NCBI RefSeq assembly: GCF_000003195.3
Contig: NC_012879.2
Location: 41,298,338 to 41,362,337 of the forward strand
DNA: 64,000 bases
Origin: Sorghum bicolor
Lineage: Eukaryota; Streptophyta; Magnoliopsida; Poales; Poaceae
Direction: 5' to 3'
Below are positions 1-12,019 of this stretch, piece after piece. Made by a program: the position numbers and the translations under genes. The first letter of the stretch is position 1. The number at the start of each line of letters is the position of its first letter. The notes under the pieces are model-generated. The model was not told where the DNA came from. It saw nothing but the letters and a program-made list of their open reading frames with translations, and ran no database searches.

Positions 1-579
1 GGGTTTGAAGGAGCCGGCCCTTTGGTGTGCTCCCCCCCAATCGGGGAAAAGGGGGGGCAAGGGTTGCTGCTTTGTTGCCTGTTGGTGAGCAATTTCACTG
101 ACTTTTGGTTACGATTTGCTGTGGATTTGAGTGATTTCCTGACTCATCGCTCCAAATGATCAAGCCGTTGCAGCAGCGTTACGCGATTGGGGATTCGACC
201 ATCAGCAGGGCGAAGTGACGGTTCTGCGCCACTTTTCCTCCAATCCCATCAATCCTGGTACGCATCTTCTCATCCGTGTCACCTATCATCTGTTTTGTTT
301 TTTATCAAGTTATTATTAACTGAAAGCTCTGCAATTTTATATTTTTGTGCAGATTTGATTGAATTTTAACACAAGATGGGATTGTAATCTCGGTTTCTGT
401 TTTGAGCGGCTCTCTCTGAGGGTTTGCTCCGTCCTGTATCGGGAAGGAAGGAGCCCTTGGATTTCCGTCTCCATGGCGCCCTTGTAGTCTCAGGAATCTA
501 ACTCTGTAGATTTAGTGTAAATATTAGTGGTAGCAGCTGTTGAGGAAGCTCCGGTCTCCTTAGTAGCCACCCTGTGAAT
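1..579 (+). other. 5' leader region of the PI4K-gamma gene
   Basis: This stretch precedes the PI4K-gamma start codon and holds no convincing protein-coding frame. A plausible 5'-UTR intron runs from about 258 (donor GGTACG) to 352 (acceptor TTTTTGTGCAG). The positions are read by eye, and expression data would be needed to confirm them. The left edge may already lie inside the transcript, so no core promoter is called. Confidence 0.4.
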
Positions 580-2386
580 ATGTCGTCAGCAGGTGTGATC
601 GTCCTGGGGCCAATCCCAGAAGACCCTGCCTTCCTGCCCATCAGCTTCACTGGCAGCCGGTCGCCACACTGCTCGTCTGGGTCACAGCTGCAGGATTCCA
701 TTCTTATTTTCCTTGCTGTGCCTGGTATGCCACCCATGCCCATGAGCGTGCTAGGATCTGAGTCCATTGCCTCGGTCAAGCTGCGCATCCAGCGGTTCAA
801 GGGCTTTGTGGTGACGAAGCAGCGGCTTGTGCTGGATGGGCATGAGCTGGCAAGAAACAACTGCCCAGTCAAGGATTATGGGCTGGCCGAGGGAAATGTT
901 CTGCACCTTGTTATTCGGCTTTCTGATCTCCGTGTGATCAACATTGAGACTGCCACTGGAAAGAAGTTTCAATTTCAGGTGGATCAGAGCCGCAATGTTA
1001 AGTTTCTCAAGAACAAGCTTGCAGCAGAGGGTGATGAGGATATTGGTAATCTTGAGGATCACAAACTTGAATATGATGGTGAGGAGCTTGAGGACCACCA
1101 GCTTGTAGCTGATATTAGCAAGAGGGATGATGCTGTGATTCATTTGTTCATCCGCAAACCAGCAAAGGTGCGGACACAACAAGTTGACAGAGATACTTTG
1201 GTTACAGTTATCAATCCACAGGAGAAAGGCAACCTGCAAAATGAAGCTCGTGCAATGAACTCCGCAAGATCAGTTGGGGTTAGGCCTGCTCCTGTTGAAC
1301 CAATAGTTAACCGAAAAGTGAAGCTATCACCTGAAGTGATGAAGATGATAAATTCAACCATAGCTGGACTGGAGAAAGGGCACCTGCCTGTGATGTCAGC
1401 TGAAGGTTCAGGAGGTGTTTATTTCATGCGAGATGCAGCAGGTCAGAAGAATGTTGCTGTGTTTAAGCCTATTGATGAGGAACCCATGGCCAAAAACAAC
1501 CCAAGGGGCCTTCCTTTGTCCACAGATGGGGAGGGGATGAAGAGGGGAACAATTGTAGGGGAAGGTGCATTCAGGGAGGTTGCGGCTTATATTCTTGACC
1601 ATCCCGTTAGTGATAGTAAATCTGGTCACAGTGTAGGGTTTTCTGGTGTGCCTCCCACCACATTGGTCCGAACCTTACATAGGGGGAAGAGCTTCAAGAT
1701 TGGTTCACTGCAGATGTTCATGGAGAACAATGGAAGCACTGAAGATATGGGTCCTCGACCTTTTCCTGTCAAGGAGGTTCACAAAATAGCAGTACTAGAT
1801 ATTAGGTTAGCTAATGCTGATCGTCATGCTGGGAATATTCTAGTGTGCAAGGAGGGAGAACTTGGCAACTACAAGCTGATTCCAATTGATCATGGTTATT
1901 GCTTGCCAGAGAAGGTGATTATTTCTCTGTTACATTATGTATTTGGTTCATCTGCTTGCAACATATTTATTTCATATGGCTGATTAGAAACTTATGTTGC
2001 CCTATGCTATGCAGTTTGAAGATTGTACATTTGAGTGGCTCTACTGGCCCCAAGCCCGTGAGCCATTCAATGATGAAACCATTGAATACATCAAATCACT
2101 TGATGCTGAAGAAGACATCAAGCTTCTCAAGTTCCATGGGTGGGAGCTGCCTCCACGATGTGCTCGTGTCCTGCGCATCAGCACAATGCTTTTGAAGAAA
2201 GGTGCAGCTCGTGGCCTCACACCACATGACATAGGGCGCATACTATGCAGGGAAACTGTGAATAGGGGCTCTGAGATTGAGGATATCATTCAGGAAGCAG
2301 AGGATGCTGTTCTCCCAGGGTCCAGTGAAAACATGTTTGTAGAAACTGTATCTGAAATCATAGACCATCACCTTGACAAGGAGTGA
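580..2386 (+). CDS. PI4KG: Phosphatidylinositol 4-kinase gamma (ubiquitin-like domain kinase), two exons
   Basis: Coding exons are 580-1914 and 2015-2386, with a 100-bp GT-AG intron in phase 0, giving 568 residues, the usual length for the plant family. The start is the ATG at 580 (MSSAGV...), the conserved N-terminus; an upstream GTG is not a eukaryotic start. Two ubiquitin-like domains occupy about residues 40-112 and 114-192. A linker and a PI3/PI4-kinase-type domain follow. Visible kinase features are Lys296 in VAVFKP, the catalytic loop ADRHAGN (Asp414, Asn419) and the metal-binding DHG at Asp437. Known biology: plant type II PI4K-gamma proteins with ubiquitin-like domains have been reported to act mainly as protein kinases linked to the ubiquitin-proteasome system. 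Lipid kinase activity here is therefore not assured. The frame is uninterrupted. Confidence 0.95.
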
Positions 2387-2600
2387 GTTTAGAAATTCAG
2401 AATAACTGATCTAGTTGTTCCAGCTGTATCCGGTTTGTTGTAAGTATTGTTGACAAGGCACTGGTCAAGGGACTAATGATTTCATTTGTTTGTATCCTCA
2501 AATGATTTCACTTGGTTGTAATTGCTCAGAGTACTTAGCTTATGCACATTTTGTGAATAATAAGTTTGTTCAGTTAGACCTTAAGGCTTCGATGGAATGT
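2387..2600 (+). other. 3' UTR of the PI4K-gamma gene
   Basis: AT-rich sequence follows the TGA at 2384-2386. A weak poly(A)-signal-like GAATAATAAG lies near 2555, so the transcript probably ends around 2580. The end is inferred from sequence only. Confidence 0.45.
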
Positions 2601-4079
2601 CTATGAGTTATGGGGTATGGCAATAAACCAAACAAATGCCTTACTCAGTTTGGCATGCCTAACTTGTGTGGTGCTAAACGGGTCCTATTTATGGCACTGT
2701 TGAGATATGGATGTCCGTCTACAAATTTTGCTGGGTTTGATATTAGTTACACACTAGGTATGTTGTTGCTTCTGTGTTGGCGCAATCAATCCATTTGTAC
2801 TGTTTATTTCAGGTTGTCATCAGATCTAACAATGTATGGTTCTACAGTTCATCAGCTAAGTCTTCTTCCTTTTTTTTATTTTTTTGCTTTTTTTTGCTTT
2901 TGCGAAGAGTTCATCAGCTAAGTCAAATATGAAGAACGTGACTTATAATTGCAAAGTTACTTGAATCGAGTGTTGATGCATAGTCACATATTTCCTTTGT
3001 TTCAGACACATGAGGTGGCTCGGTTTGCATTCAGAGTTGTTAGGATTGAAATCGTAGGTAGGAAGTAGGATTGCCTTCTGCTTTTTAGTATTGGGTCGCA
3101 GAATCAGACCGTAGCATTGGGATCTTACTGGATTCTACACAATATTTTTTAGAGATTTTGTAATGTTTTCAAGATTGGAGCATATAATATTGATATTTAT
3201 TTATGTAGTTAACTTTCTATAAATGTTTATCATTTCTCTAAATCTATTTGAGTATCTTGTGTATTTTTTATAGGTTCTGCAGAAACACCTTGAGTTCTAT
3301 CGTTCTCCTCTGATGCTAATCAAGACATTGGCAGGTACGATGAACTACTTTTCTTCAATATTTATTACTTATATGAGGTGTTATACCCAAATTTATTAAT
3401 GTAGGTATCCAACTATGATTCATCTTATACTTGAAAACTAAAATGAAGTACCCCACTTTTTAGTTCACATATGTTCCTTTCGTATATGTGATTGATTCTG
3501 TATTATTTAGTTTAGCAAATATCATATCATTTGTATTATTTTTCTTTTGACATCATCTTACGATATAATACTAGTCTGACTACATAACAATATGCACCAA
3601 TGTTCTTTGTGTTGCTATAGTAGGAAGCTTTGATTTGTTAGGGGATATGTCTATATCTTTGATTGATATGAGAACTAATTATGCGCGGTGCATGCTTAAT
3701 CAAATCATGTAAACTGAAGTAAACACCCGCTCGACTGGGAATGCATCATATGGTGTTATTTCAGGTTTGTCAGTACAACAGTGAAGAGGAGAGGGATATG
3801 CGTAACATTTTAATTTACTGATTACCTTACAAAGCTTCCTAGATCCACAGGGTATGGTTCTCTGAATTTATCACATATTATTATTGAAACATTGTGATCA
3901 CGATAAGGGACAGCCTCAGATTATTACTGGTTTCACGTTCCCTGTCAGTGATTATTCTATGTGAACATTATTCATTATTCTGTCAACCATATCTGCTAAG
4001 TTATGAGTGCAAATGCTTCAGCAATTTTGTTTGTTCCCGTCAGTTTGGTTGATTTTAATTTTTGAACCGAAATGATTCA
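2601..4079. other. Gene-poor spacer
   Basis: No frame here looks like a conserved protein. A short exon-like piece at 3274-3334 is bounded by a good acceptor (TTTTTATAG) and donor (GGCAG followed by GTACG). It could belong to a longer 3' transcript isoform or a non-coding RNA, but nothing in it is recognisable. Confidence 0.3.
2846..2924. repeat. 17-bp direct repeat flanking a T-rich insert
   Basis: The 17-mer AGTTCATCAGCTAAGTC occurs at 2846-2862 and again, identical, at 2908-2924. The 45 bp between them is almost pure T with a few C and G. This is the footprint expected of a severely 5'-truncated retroinsertion on the minus strand: a poly(A) tail plus target-site duplication. No body of the inserted element remains. 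Confidence 0.6.
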
Positions 4080-4218
4080 GGCCTTGTTTGGATGTTGTCG
4101 GATTCACCTCAATCCACATGTGTTGGAGTGGATTGGGGTGGAATTTAGTTCAAATTCTACTCCAATCCACCCCAACACATGTGGATTGATGCGAATCCGA
4201 TTACATCCAAACAAGGCC
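4080..4218. mobile_element. Tourist-like MITE with 3-bp target duplication TCA
   Basis: A 139-bp element with long terminal inverted repeats (GGCCTTGTTTGGATG at the left, CATCCAAACAAGGCC at the right) is nearly palindromic throughout. TCA precedes it (4077-4079) and follows it (4219-4221). The 3-bp duplication and the GGCCTTGTTTGG terminus fit PIF/Harbinger (Tourist-type) MITEs. There is no coding capacity. Confidence 0.75.
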
Positions 4219-4705
4219 TCAATTGATTGTCTCCTCATTCTCACTTGGTAGGATGCCATTTAGCTGTACCCTTGCAAATTTACATTGTTTTGTCCATATG
4301 TACCACACCAATGAATATTGTAGAATGAAAATCATGATAGACCATGCCGTCGTTTTATGATGCACTTTTGCACTGTCAGTTCTCCAACTTCCGACATCTT
4401 CATCTCCTGCCAGTTCTTCAGCAATAGTTCTCCAGCTTTATTTAAGTGTGGCAGACTGCAGCCATCATACAAACTGTATATGCAGCCATTTTTGCATGAA
4501 GGCTCCTGGTAAACAGCTCTATATAACTGTATCACATTCTTGCTGCGGGTTTAGCATCCAGAATTACAGGCAAAACTCCTACATGCTTCTTCTGTCCTAA
4601 TGGCAGAATCAGGAGCTATAGCTACGGCTGCAAGATTAATAAAACTCCTTGAGCTTTCTGAAGTTAACAACATCTCTGATAATGAAACCGTGAGAAACAT
4701 TCTAA
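4219..4705. other. Spacer with no confident gene
   Basis: A 67-residue minus-strand frame (4332-4535) has protein-like composition but no motif I recognise. No start, splice or transcript evidence supports it. Confidence 0.3.
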
Positions 4706-4939
4706 GGCTTTGTTTAGTTCCATATCAAAAGAAACTTTTCACTTACCACATCGAATCTTTAGACACATGCATGGAGCATTAAATATAGACGAAAATAAAA
4801 AATAATTGCACAATTTACATGTAATTAGCGAGACGAATCTTTTGAGCCTAGTTAGTCTATGGTTGTTCGATAATTACCAAATACAAACGAAAGTGTTACA
4901 GTAGTCGAACCCAAAAAAATTCGTGAACTAAACAAGGCC
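4706..4939. mobile_element. Tourist-like MITE with TAA target duplication
   Basis: A 234-bp element has terminal inverted repeats: GGCTTTGTTTAGTTC at the left and GAACTAAACAAGGCC at the right, with one mismatch. TAA flanks both ends (4703-4705 and 4940-4942), the classic TWA-type target of PIF/Harbinger MITEs. The interior is AT-rich and non-coding. Confidence 0.8.
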
Positions 4940-5481
4940 TAAATGGAAGATTCAGATGAGCTGAACACCGAAATATCAAGCCTCTCATCACTGATTTCCA
5001 GTTTCAAAATGAAAGGATACAACATAAAGTGTTCAATATCAACAGAAGTGAAAATGTAACAGCACATAGTCTAGCCACTAGAGCCAGGCTTCTCCCTCTT
5101 TTAAGTCTTAATTTCTCTTGCTTAAATGCCACATGCTTCTCTCAAGCTACAATCTTTTTTTAGACAAATAGGAGCTCTGCCAGTAAATTAAGATGAAAGA
5201 AATTTATGTACAAGAAGGGTAGCCAACCATGGTGCCAATCACAGGACACAAGAATGGCCGACCCACCCACGCGACGTGGAACAGAACAAAACTGCCATGA
5301 ATCATCATTGCCAAGCATGGTTTGTAAAGCAACAAGCAGCTCCAACTTCCCATGGCAGACCCTAGATGAACTAAACGAAGACAGATAAATGGCCCGAAGC
5401 GAAGGCCGCCTCATGCTACAATCTTCCTGGGAGCCCTTTGTGCCCCTTCATGTAATCTATTCTTAAATGCAGTATATCGTC
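4940..5481. other. Spacer with no recognisable gene
   Basis: Only short overlapping frames occur here. Opposing 60-84-residue frames near 5160-5414 shadow each other and show no motif. Confidence 0.3.
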
Positions 5482-5760
5482 TTTTTTTTTCTCAAACACG
5501 CAGGTATCAATTTATTAAGAAGAAAAGGGTGTAAGAAACCCAAGGTACAGCTAGGTTTTTAAGAGAGAACCTAGCAGGAAAACAGAAAGAAAAAAACAAA
5601 ACCAAGAGGTATAGGACCTGACCCAGGAAACAAACTCCTAACAAAAACTTAAACCTGCAAAGGGGTCTGGGCGAGGAGACGAGAGACTCTAGCTCCAGCC
5701 ACACTCCATAGGCGCATCTCCTCTATCAGAGCACAGCGATTTCGGTGAATCTAGATTGAC
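5482..5760 (-). mobile_element. Possible LINE 3' end
   Basis: A T-run at about 5482-5490 followed by TTTATTAAGAAGAAA reads on the minus strand as a short 3' UTR ending in a poly(A) tail, as in plant L1-type LINE tails. No reverse-transcriptase coding sequence is present, so the assignment rests on tail-like features only. Confidence 0.35.
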
Positions 5761-5770
5761 CAGGCATACA

Positions 5771-6384
5771 TTTCTGGAAAGCCCTTTGAGTCTAGTTTCA
5801 CACCTAAGAAACGGTTAATCATTTGGACTTCCCAATAAGAAGTTATGGTCAGTTTATTGGAAACTGCTCTGGAGGCCAACGGTCACGTGAAGTCAGTCCG
5901 GGAATCCATTCCGAGGGGACCTTTCACATTGCCTTCTCTCAAAAACTCTATTTCGTTTTCATACCTATCTAGCAGGGCTAGTGCTAGAATAAATACCCTC
6001 TAAGACTCTTTGTAATCTCAGAATTTTGATAACCCTTTTATTTAGCTGTGTGCTAACAAATATTCAAGAGAGTGATATGTACTTCTTGCTATTGTGATTT
6101 TCTCACAGGATTACATAGGCGGCGGCTTCATCCGCTCCCAATTGGTGCTCCTACTTCCTTCAAGGTATTCCTTGATTGATTGTAGCTTGTGTTGATTGGT
6201 TCTTTGAGAGTGTGGTTGGATGAATCCTCGTTTCAGGTTGCCGGTTAAAGACGGTAGTTGGCTTCGAGTTTTATTTGCTAGGTTGCACTAGTTATCGCTG
6301 CTTGCAGCAAGTTATGCGGCTGTTCTTCAGGTAGTTATCGGTGTTCTTCCTACGTCGTGAAGATCGGGACAACGAGTCACATCA
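5771..6384 (+). repeat. 5' LTR (left end unclear) of gypsy element A
   Basis: This block repeats at about 10420-11038 in the same orientation with roughly 10% divergence. It ends in ...CACATCA two bases before the primer-binding site. Similarity fades to the left of about 5771, so the LTR is probably 5'-truncated. No target-site duplication can be tested. Confidence 0.75.
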
Positions 6385-6386
6385 TC

Positions 6387-6398
6387 TGGTATCAAAGC
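6387..6398 (+). promoter_or_regulatory. Primer-binding site of element A (initiator-tRNA-Met type)
   Basis: TGGTATCAAAGC lies two bases after the 5' LTR. It differs at one position from the common plant retrotransposon site TGGTATCAGAGC, which pairs with the 3' end of initiator tRNA-Met. Confidence 0.8.
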
Positions 6399-7340
6399 TT
6401 TCGTTACCACGGAAGGAATTTTATCCCTAGTTACATATAGATTTTTTGCTTCGTCCTATCCACCAAAAAGCGAGAAAAATATATTGCTTAGACCTTTGTT
6501 GCAATCTATTATTTTGGTGAGTTCGGGTAGGTTCCTATCCATTAGAGTCATTGTTTTAGTTCCTGATCATTTATCCTTCACGTGTTCTTTGTGCTTCTTT
6601 TATATCTAAAGATCCCCATAAAAAATCCCTATAGCCTATATCATCCTTTGTGTTAACTTTGAAACTATCTAGCTACTGGTTGTTGTTTTATTTCTATCTT
6701 TAGTTGTGCAAGTGTCATAATCTGATTCATGTGCTTAGTTCTATAAAAAAAGTGTGTCAAAAAAATATAGAAAAGAAAGTGCAAAAAAAAGTGAAGTGAA
6801 AAAAAATAGTCGAGAAAGGTTCAAAGAGAAAGTCTGAAAGATTAGTTGGTTTATGTGCACAAGTGCTGAAAGTTTCATATCAAGTTCTGCAACCAGTTTG
6901 CTATCTTTGTTTGGTGCATAACTTTGGTTGGGTCAGATTGCAACACTTGCATCCCAATCATACTCCTTGTTTGCATCAATTCTGAAATTTCTTTGCGTAT
7001 GTGTGATCTATTTATATACTTTGAATCTTTTGATCAGCACTAAGCAGGGAGATTCTAGTTTGGATTGTTACTTAACTTTACAACAACTAGAATTCAAATT
7101 GCATTCCTTGTGTATTACTCCCCACCAAGCTCCACATAAAAACCATCGTAATCAGTACTCTCTGTTTTTGTATTCGTCTTACCATCACTTTCAGTTGCCA
7201 CCACACATTTGATTTTCTTGTAATCCGCAGCAGAGGAATTCATAAGAACTTTGGTGGTTAGAGAGGTGAGTTGTGAGAGCCACCAAATTTTCATATTACA
7301 CAAATACAAATTATTTGTATTCAGCTAACCTAACAGGAAG

Positions 7341-8092
7341 ATGGGTCGAGTGGACATCGAAGATCATGTTACCATCGCACAATTTAATAAACTCTAACAA
7401 AGCATGGAAGAAAAGCAAGATAGATTGACACAAGATCTTCAAAATCTTATGACTAAAATCAGAAGGCATCGTCTACCTCATGATGGTGCAAACAACCATA
7501 GTGGAGATGGAGAAGATAGTGATGAAAGAAGAGGAGGTCAGAGGAACCGGAGGGCTGCACACATGGTAGAGGAAGAAGACATAGTCAATGAAATGATGAT
7601 GAATCTAAAGATGAGGCTGATGACAACCGCTTCCAACTCAGTTTTGGTCGTCGATGTAATAGAAGAGGCAACCATGAAAAAAGATTTGGCAAACTGAAAT
7701 TTACCATGCCAAAATTTCCTGCTGAACCATCCATGAGGAATTTCTCTGGAGGAAGCAAATCAAACACAAAGTTTGCTGCTGAACCATCTACAGTGAAAGA
7801 CTCAAGTAGAGGCTCATGATCTAATTTTCAGGGTATTTTTAGTGGAAAGAACTCTGCTGTCCCAAGTTCAAAACCAGCAGCATCAACCACTACTTCAGAG
7901 GGTTCTACTTCTAGGAGTAGCGAAATTCAGTACTTCAAGTGTGGAGGCCATGGACATATAAGTAAGGAGTGCCCAAATAATCAGGTGATCATTGTGAATG
8001 ATGATGGAGAATATGAATTAGCTAGTAAAGAGGGAGTTGAGGAAAAAGCCCATGGAGATGAGGACCTTACTGGCTGCGAATTTGAGCAATGA
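7341..8092 (+). pseudogene. Broken gag of gypsy element A
   Basis: A gag-like frame starts with ATG at 7341 but meets a stop after about 18 codons. It resumes at 7404 (MEEKQDRL) with further breaks. A zinc-knuckle remnant is visible near 7931-7975, reading YFKCGGHGHISKEC. The first cysteine of the C-X2-C-X4-H-X4-C pattern is replaced by Tyr (TAC at 7931-7933). The rest is charged, low-complexity linker. The element cannot make a normal capsid protein from this copy. Confidence 0.7.
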
Positions 8093-9838
8093 GCTACTCT
8101 TGAGGTGACTCAAATCTTGAGTGTTCAAGCAAAAGAAGCTGAAAATGGGCAGCGACACAATTTATTTCAAACTAGAGCAAAGGTGCATGATAAAGTGGTG
8201 AAGGTGATTATTGATGAAGGGAGCTGCCATAATCTTGCTAGTCATGAGATGGGTGATAAACTTGACTTGAAGCTGCTATGACACCCTCATCCACATAATG
8301 TACCGTGGCTAAATGATTCGGAAGATATCAAGATTGGATATAAAGTAAACATTCCATTCAAGATTGGTGAATATGTTGACACAGTAGAGTGTGATGTGGC
8401 ACCTATGTCGGTGTTTCATTTGCTGCTTGGAGGCCATGGCAATATGACCGGTATAGCCAACATTGTGGGAGAACAAATCAGTTTACTATCGATCTAAAGG
8501 GGAAGAAGTTTGTTCTCAAGCCTATGACACCCCCAACAAATCATGGCTGAACACTTACAAAAGAAATCTGAAATTGTTCCAGTGAGTAGAGAGGAAGGAG
8601 TGCAAAAGAAATTGAGTGTCATCCACAATTCGGTGAGTGAGTGCCACAAGCCAAATTTGAGGGAGAAAAAGAAAGGAGAGGGAGAACATTTAGTCATGCT
8701 AGCCACAAAATTTGAAATGAGAGAAGTGAGGAACAACCCCGAACAAGTGCTCTTTGTACTTGTGTACAAAGACATTTTAATTTCAACTAACAACATGACC
8801 TCTCTCTCTAGTGTTGTGTCTCATCTTTTGCAGGACTATGAAGATGTTTTTTTCCAAAGGAGACACCGGCTGGACTACCTCCAATTCGTGGGATTGAGCA
8901 TCAAATTGATCTCATTCCAGAGGCTACACTACCTAATCGACCACCATACCAAACCAATCCAGAAGAAACAAAGGAGATACAAAGGCAAGTGCAAGAACTT
9001 TTTGATAAAGGTTTTGTTCGTGAAAGTTTAAGTCCTTGTGTTGCTCCTGTAATTTTAGTGCCTAAGAAAGATGGTTCTTGGAGGATGTGTGTTGACTGTA
9101 GAGTTATAAATAATATCACTATTCTCTATCACCATCCTATTCCACATTTAGATGACATGCTTGATGAATTGAGTGGTTCCACCATATTCACTAAAATTGA
9201 TTTGAGAAGTGGATACCATCAGATAAGAATGAAAACAGGGGATGAATGGAAAACTGCATTTAAAACAAAATTTGGGTTGTATGAATGGTTAGTTATGCCT
9301 TTTGGTTTGACTAATGCTCCTAGTACTTTCATGATATTAATGAACCATGTATTGAGTGCTTTCATTGGAAAATTTGTTATTGTCTCCTTCGATGATATCT
9401 TAATTTACAACAAGTCTTTTGAGGAATATGTGAATCATATCCGTCAAGTTTTGGATGAGCTTCGAAAGGAGAAATTATTTGCTAATCTTGAGAAGTGCAG
9501 TTTTTGCACAGACCATGTTGTGTTTCTTGGCTTTGTTGTTTCAGGAAAAGGCATAGAAGTGGATGAAAGCAAGGTGAAAGCCATCAAGGATTGACCAACT
9601 CCAACGAATCATTACTTATGGACAAAAGAATTTGTTATTCACTCTGACCATGAAGCTGTGAAGTACTTGAAAGGACAAGCAAAACTGATCCATCGTCATG
9701 CCAAATGGGTTGAGTTCATCAAAACATTTCCATACATTGTAAAATACAAGAAAGGTAAGGACAATGTTGTTGCTGATCTTTCTCCGTTCACATGTCAAGA
9801 TCCTTTAGAGTCGAGGACGACTCCTTTTCAAGAGGAGG
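8093..9838 (+). pseudogene. Decayed gypsy pol of element A: reverse transcriptase with internal deletion
   Basis: A weak aspartic-protease remnant precedes a well-preserved Ty3/gypsy reverse transcriptase frame at about 8989-9594. Visible RT motifs include [26 protein letters not shown] and the catalytic box, which reads SFDD (usually YFDD/YVDD). A frameshift lies in the T-run near 8844-8852. At about 9592-9615 the frame stops and jumps from the end of RT to the C-terminal half of RNase H ([16 protein letters not shown]). Near 9780 it jumps again, past the whole integrase, to the polyprotein tail. The element is therefore internally deleted and non-autonomous. RT type suggests a chromovirus-like clade; no chromodomain survives to test that. 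Confidence 0.85.
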
Positions 9839-10384
9839 AGGATGATATGACCACGCCACCAAAGAAGATGTCACAAGCTCTAAATCAAGCTACATCCACT
9901 CAAGTTTTACCTACACCGACACCAGCTCAAGTCATCGATGAACCGATTACATGTAGTCGTGCAAAGAAGCTACAACAAGAGGTCCACGCGCTACTTTATG
10001 AGATTTATTTTAACATTAATGAGAATTATATACTACTTAAGTGTTATACCTTGATTTTACTTAGGTATATAGAAGAAGAGAAGAATGAATCAGACCCTGA
10101 AAAAGCATTAGCAAAACGGACCAGAAGAGTCAAAAACGGACCAGTGGAAGTCAAGAATGGACCAGTGCAAAGAAATCTTCATAACTTTTTACTCACAAAA
10201 GCTATGAAGGTCCATGAGAACTTCTTGGAAAGCTTGTCGAGTCTACTTTCCAATGAATCTAGTGGAGACCAGTTTGGATACTCCATATTGCCTGCAGACC
10301 AGAATTATTACAGACTGCTCAGAGGGTCAATAGTCTGTCGTGACAGAATATTGGTATAACTTTCCAAGTAAAACTGTACCAATC
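9839..10384 (+). other. 3' non-coding part of element A, probably including the start of its 3' LTR
   Basis: The tail of the pol frame (to about 10080) runs into a segment with a repeated phrase (ACGGACCAG and AATGGACCAG) before the LTR homology begins. The 5' LTR copy lacks this part, so the true LTR start cannot be fixed. Confidence 0.45.
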
Positions 10385-11038
10385 TACAATGTTTCGTGCT
10401 GGTTGGCATACATTGCTGGAAAGCCCTTTGAGTCTAGTTTCACACTCAATAAATGGTTCATCATTTGGACTTCCAATAAGAATTTATGGTCAGTTTATTG
10501 GAAACTGCTCTGGAGGCCAACAATCACGCGAAGCCAGTCCGGGAATCCATTCCGAGGAGACCTTTCACATTGCCTTCCCTCAGAAACTCTATTTCATTTT
10601 CATACCTATCTAGCAGGTCTATTGCTAGTATGAATACCCTCTAAGACTCTTTGTAATCTCAGACTTTTGATAATTGAAATATAGAACCACTTTTATTTAG
10701 CTGTGTGCTAACAAATATTCAAGAGAGTGACTCTACCCCTTGCTCTTGTGATTTCCTCACGGGATTACATAGGCGGCGGCTTCATCTGCTCCCAATCGGG
10801 GCTCCTACTCCCTTCAAGGTATTCCTTGATTGATTGTAGGTTGTGTTGGTTGGTTCTTTGAGAGTGTGGTTGGGCAAATCCTCGATTCAGGTTGCCGGTT
10901 AAAGACGGTGGTTGGCTTCAAGTTTGATTTGCTAGGTTGCACTAGTTATCACTGCTTGCAGCAAGTTATCTGGCTGTTCTTCAGCTAGTTATCGGTGTTC
11001 TTCCTACGCCGTGAAGATCGGGACAACGAGTCGCATCA
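10385..11038 (+). repeat. 3' LTR of gypsy element A
   Basis: This is the same-orientation copy of the 5771-6384 block, ending in ...CGCATCA at 11038. Differences from the 5' copy include point changes and small indels (a 13-bp insertion near 10675). That points to an old insertion. Confidence 0.75.
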
Positions 11039-12019
11039 TACACACTCCATGCACTTGTGCTACTCCTACCCTAGGAGTACGCATTCCTATATTCACTTTA
11101 TTTAGAAAATATTCTACTCCTACACTTGGAGTGAACACCAAAAATATATGTCACCATCCTATCCTTTTTTCATCATCCAATAAAGCTTTAGTTACTCCAA
11201 TTATCACTCCCTATTGATATATTTCTAGTAAGAGGCTTGGTTGCTCTCAGAAAAAATAGAGAAAGGAAAGAAAGAAAGAGGACAAATGTCCCAAAAAAGA
11301 AAAAAAGTGAGAGCATGCCAAGTTCCTCCAAGGTCTTCAAAATAAGGGAGGCATGTTATCTCCAAGGAGCAAATATAGAATTAGATCTCCACCACTATCA
11401 TCATCGACATTTATATCACTCGCTTCACTCCTCTTATTCACATGCACATATGATTTGATTGTATGACTAGTTTCTTTAGATCCATGGTTTAACTATACAA
11501 CATATGTTTGCAAGTATGTTTGAGATGTCTCCCCACCTATGAGCTCCACATAAGCCTATTAGATGTAGGGTGAGAGAGAGGGCATAATGCCACTATGCCT
11601 TAATTCCACAAATACCACATATTCTAAGAGTAGAGAGAAGGCATACAACATTCATTCCTCAGTAAGGATCCAGAAATACCATAAATGAGAGACTTGAAAG
11701 GGTCATACAAGGAAACTCTAAGTTTTATTTGAAAATCTTGCAAAAACTTCAGAATAATAGTTGATCAAAGAGCGAGAAATATAGCACTTGACTTGACTGT
11801 TCTGTCTTTCAACTACTCAAGACCCAAGTGATGGTTACAAGCCCTATGGTGGAAGGTAATATGAGTAAGTTTCGAGTCAGAATAGTTCACTTTATTTTGG
11901 AGAGAGTTCTTGTTTGAATGCATTTGTACTTTTGAGGCGTGAAAGCATTGTAGCAACTCCTGATCCATCACTGAGTTTATCTTTGCTCAGAGACGAGCAA
12001 CGGGTAAGCTTGGGGGAGT
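11039..12019 (+). mobile_element. 3' internal (non-coding) end of gypsy-type element F
   Basis: Sequence here is similar, in reverse orientation, to 60875-61500 next to the LTR at 59504-60874. Shared phrases include GACGAGCAA...GTAAGCTTGGGGGAG. It ends in a polypurine tract (AAGCTTGGGGGAGT, 12006-12019) directly before TGTTGACGG, the start of an LTR. It is therefore the 3' tail of a plus-strand LTR element whose body is lost at the junction with element A. Confidence 0.65.
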
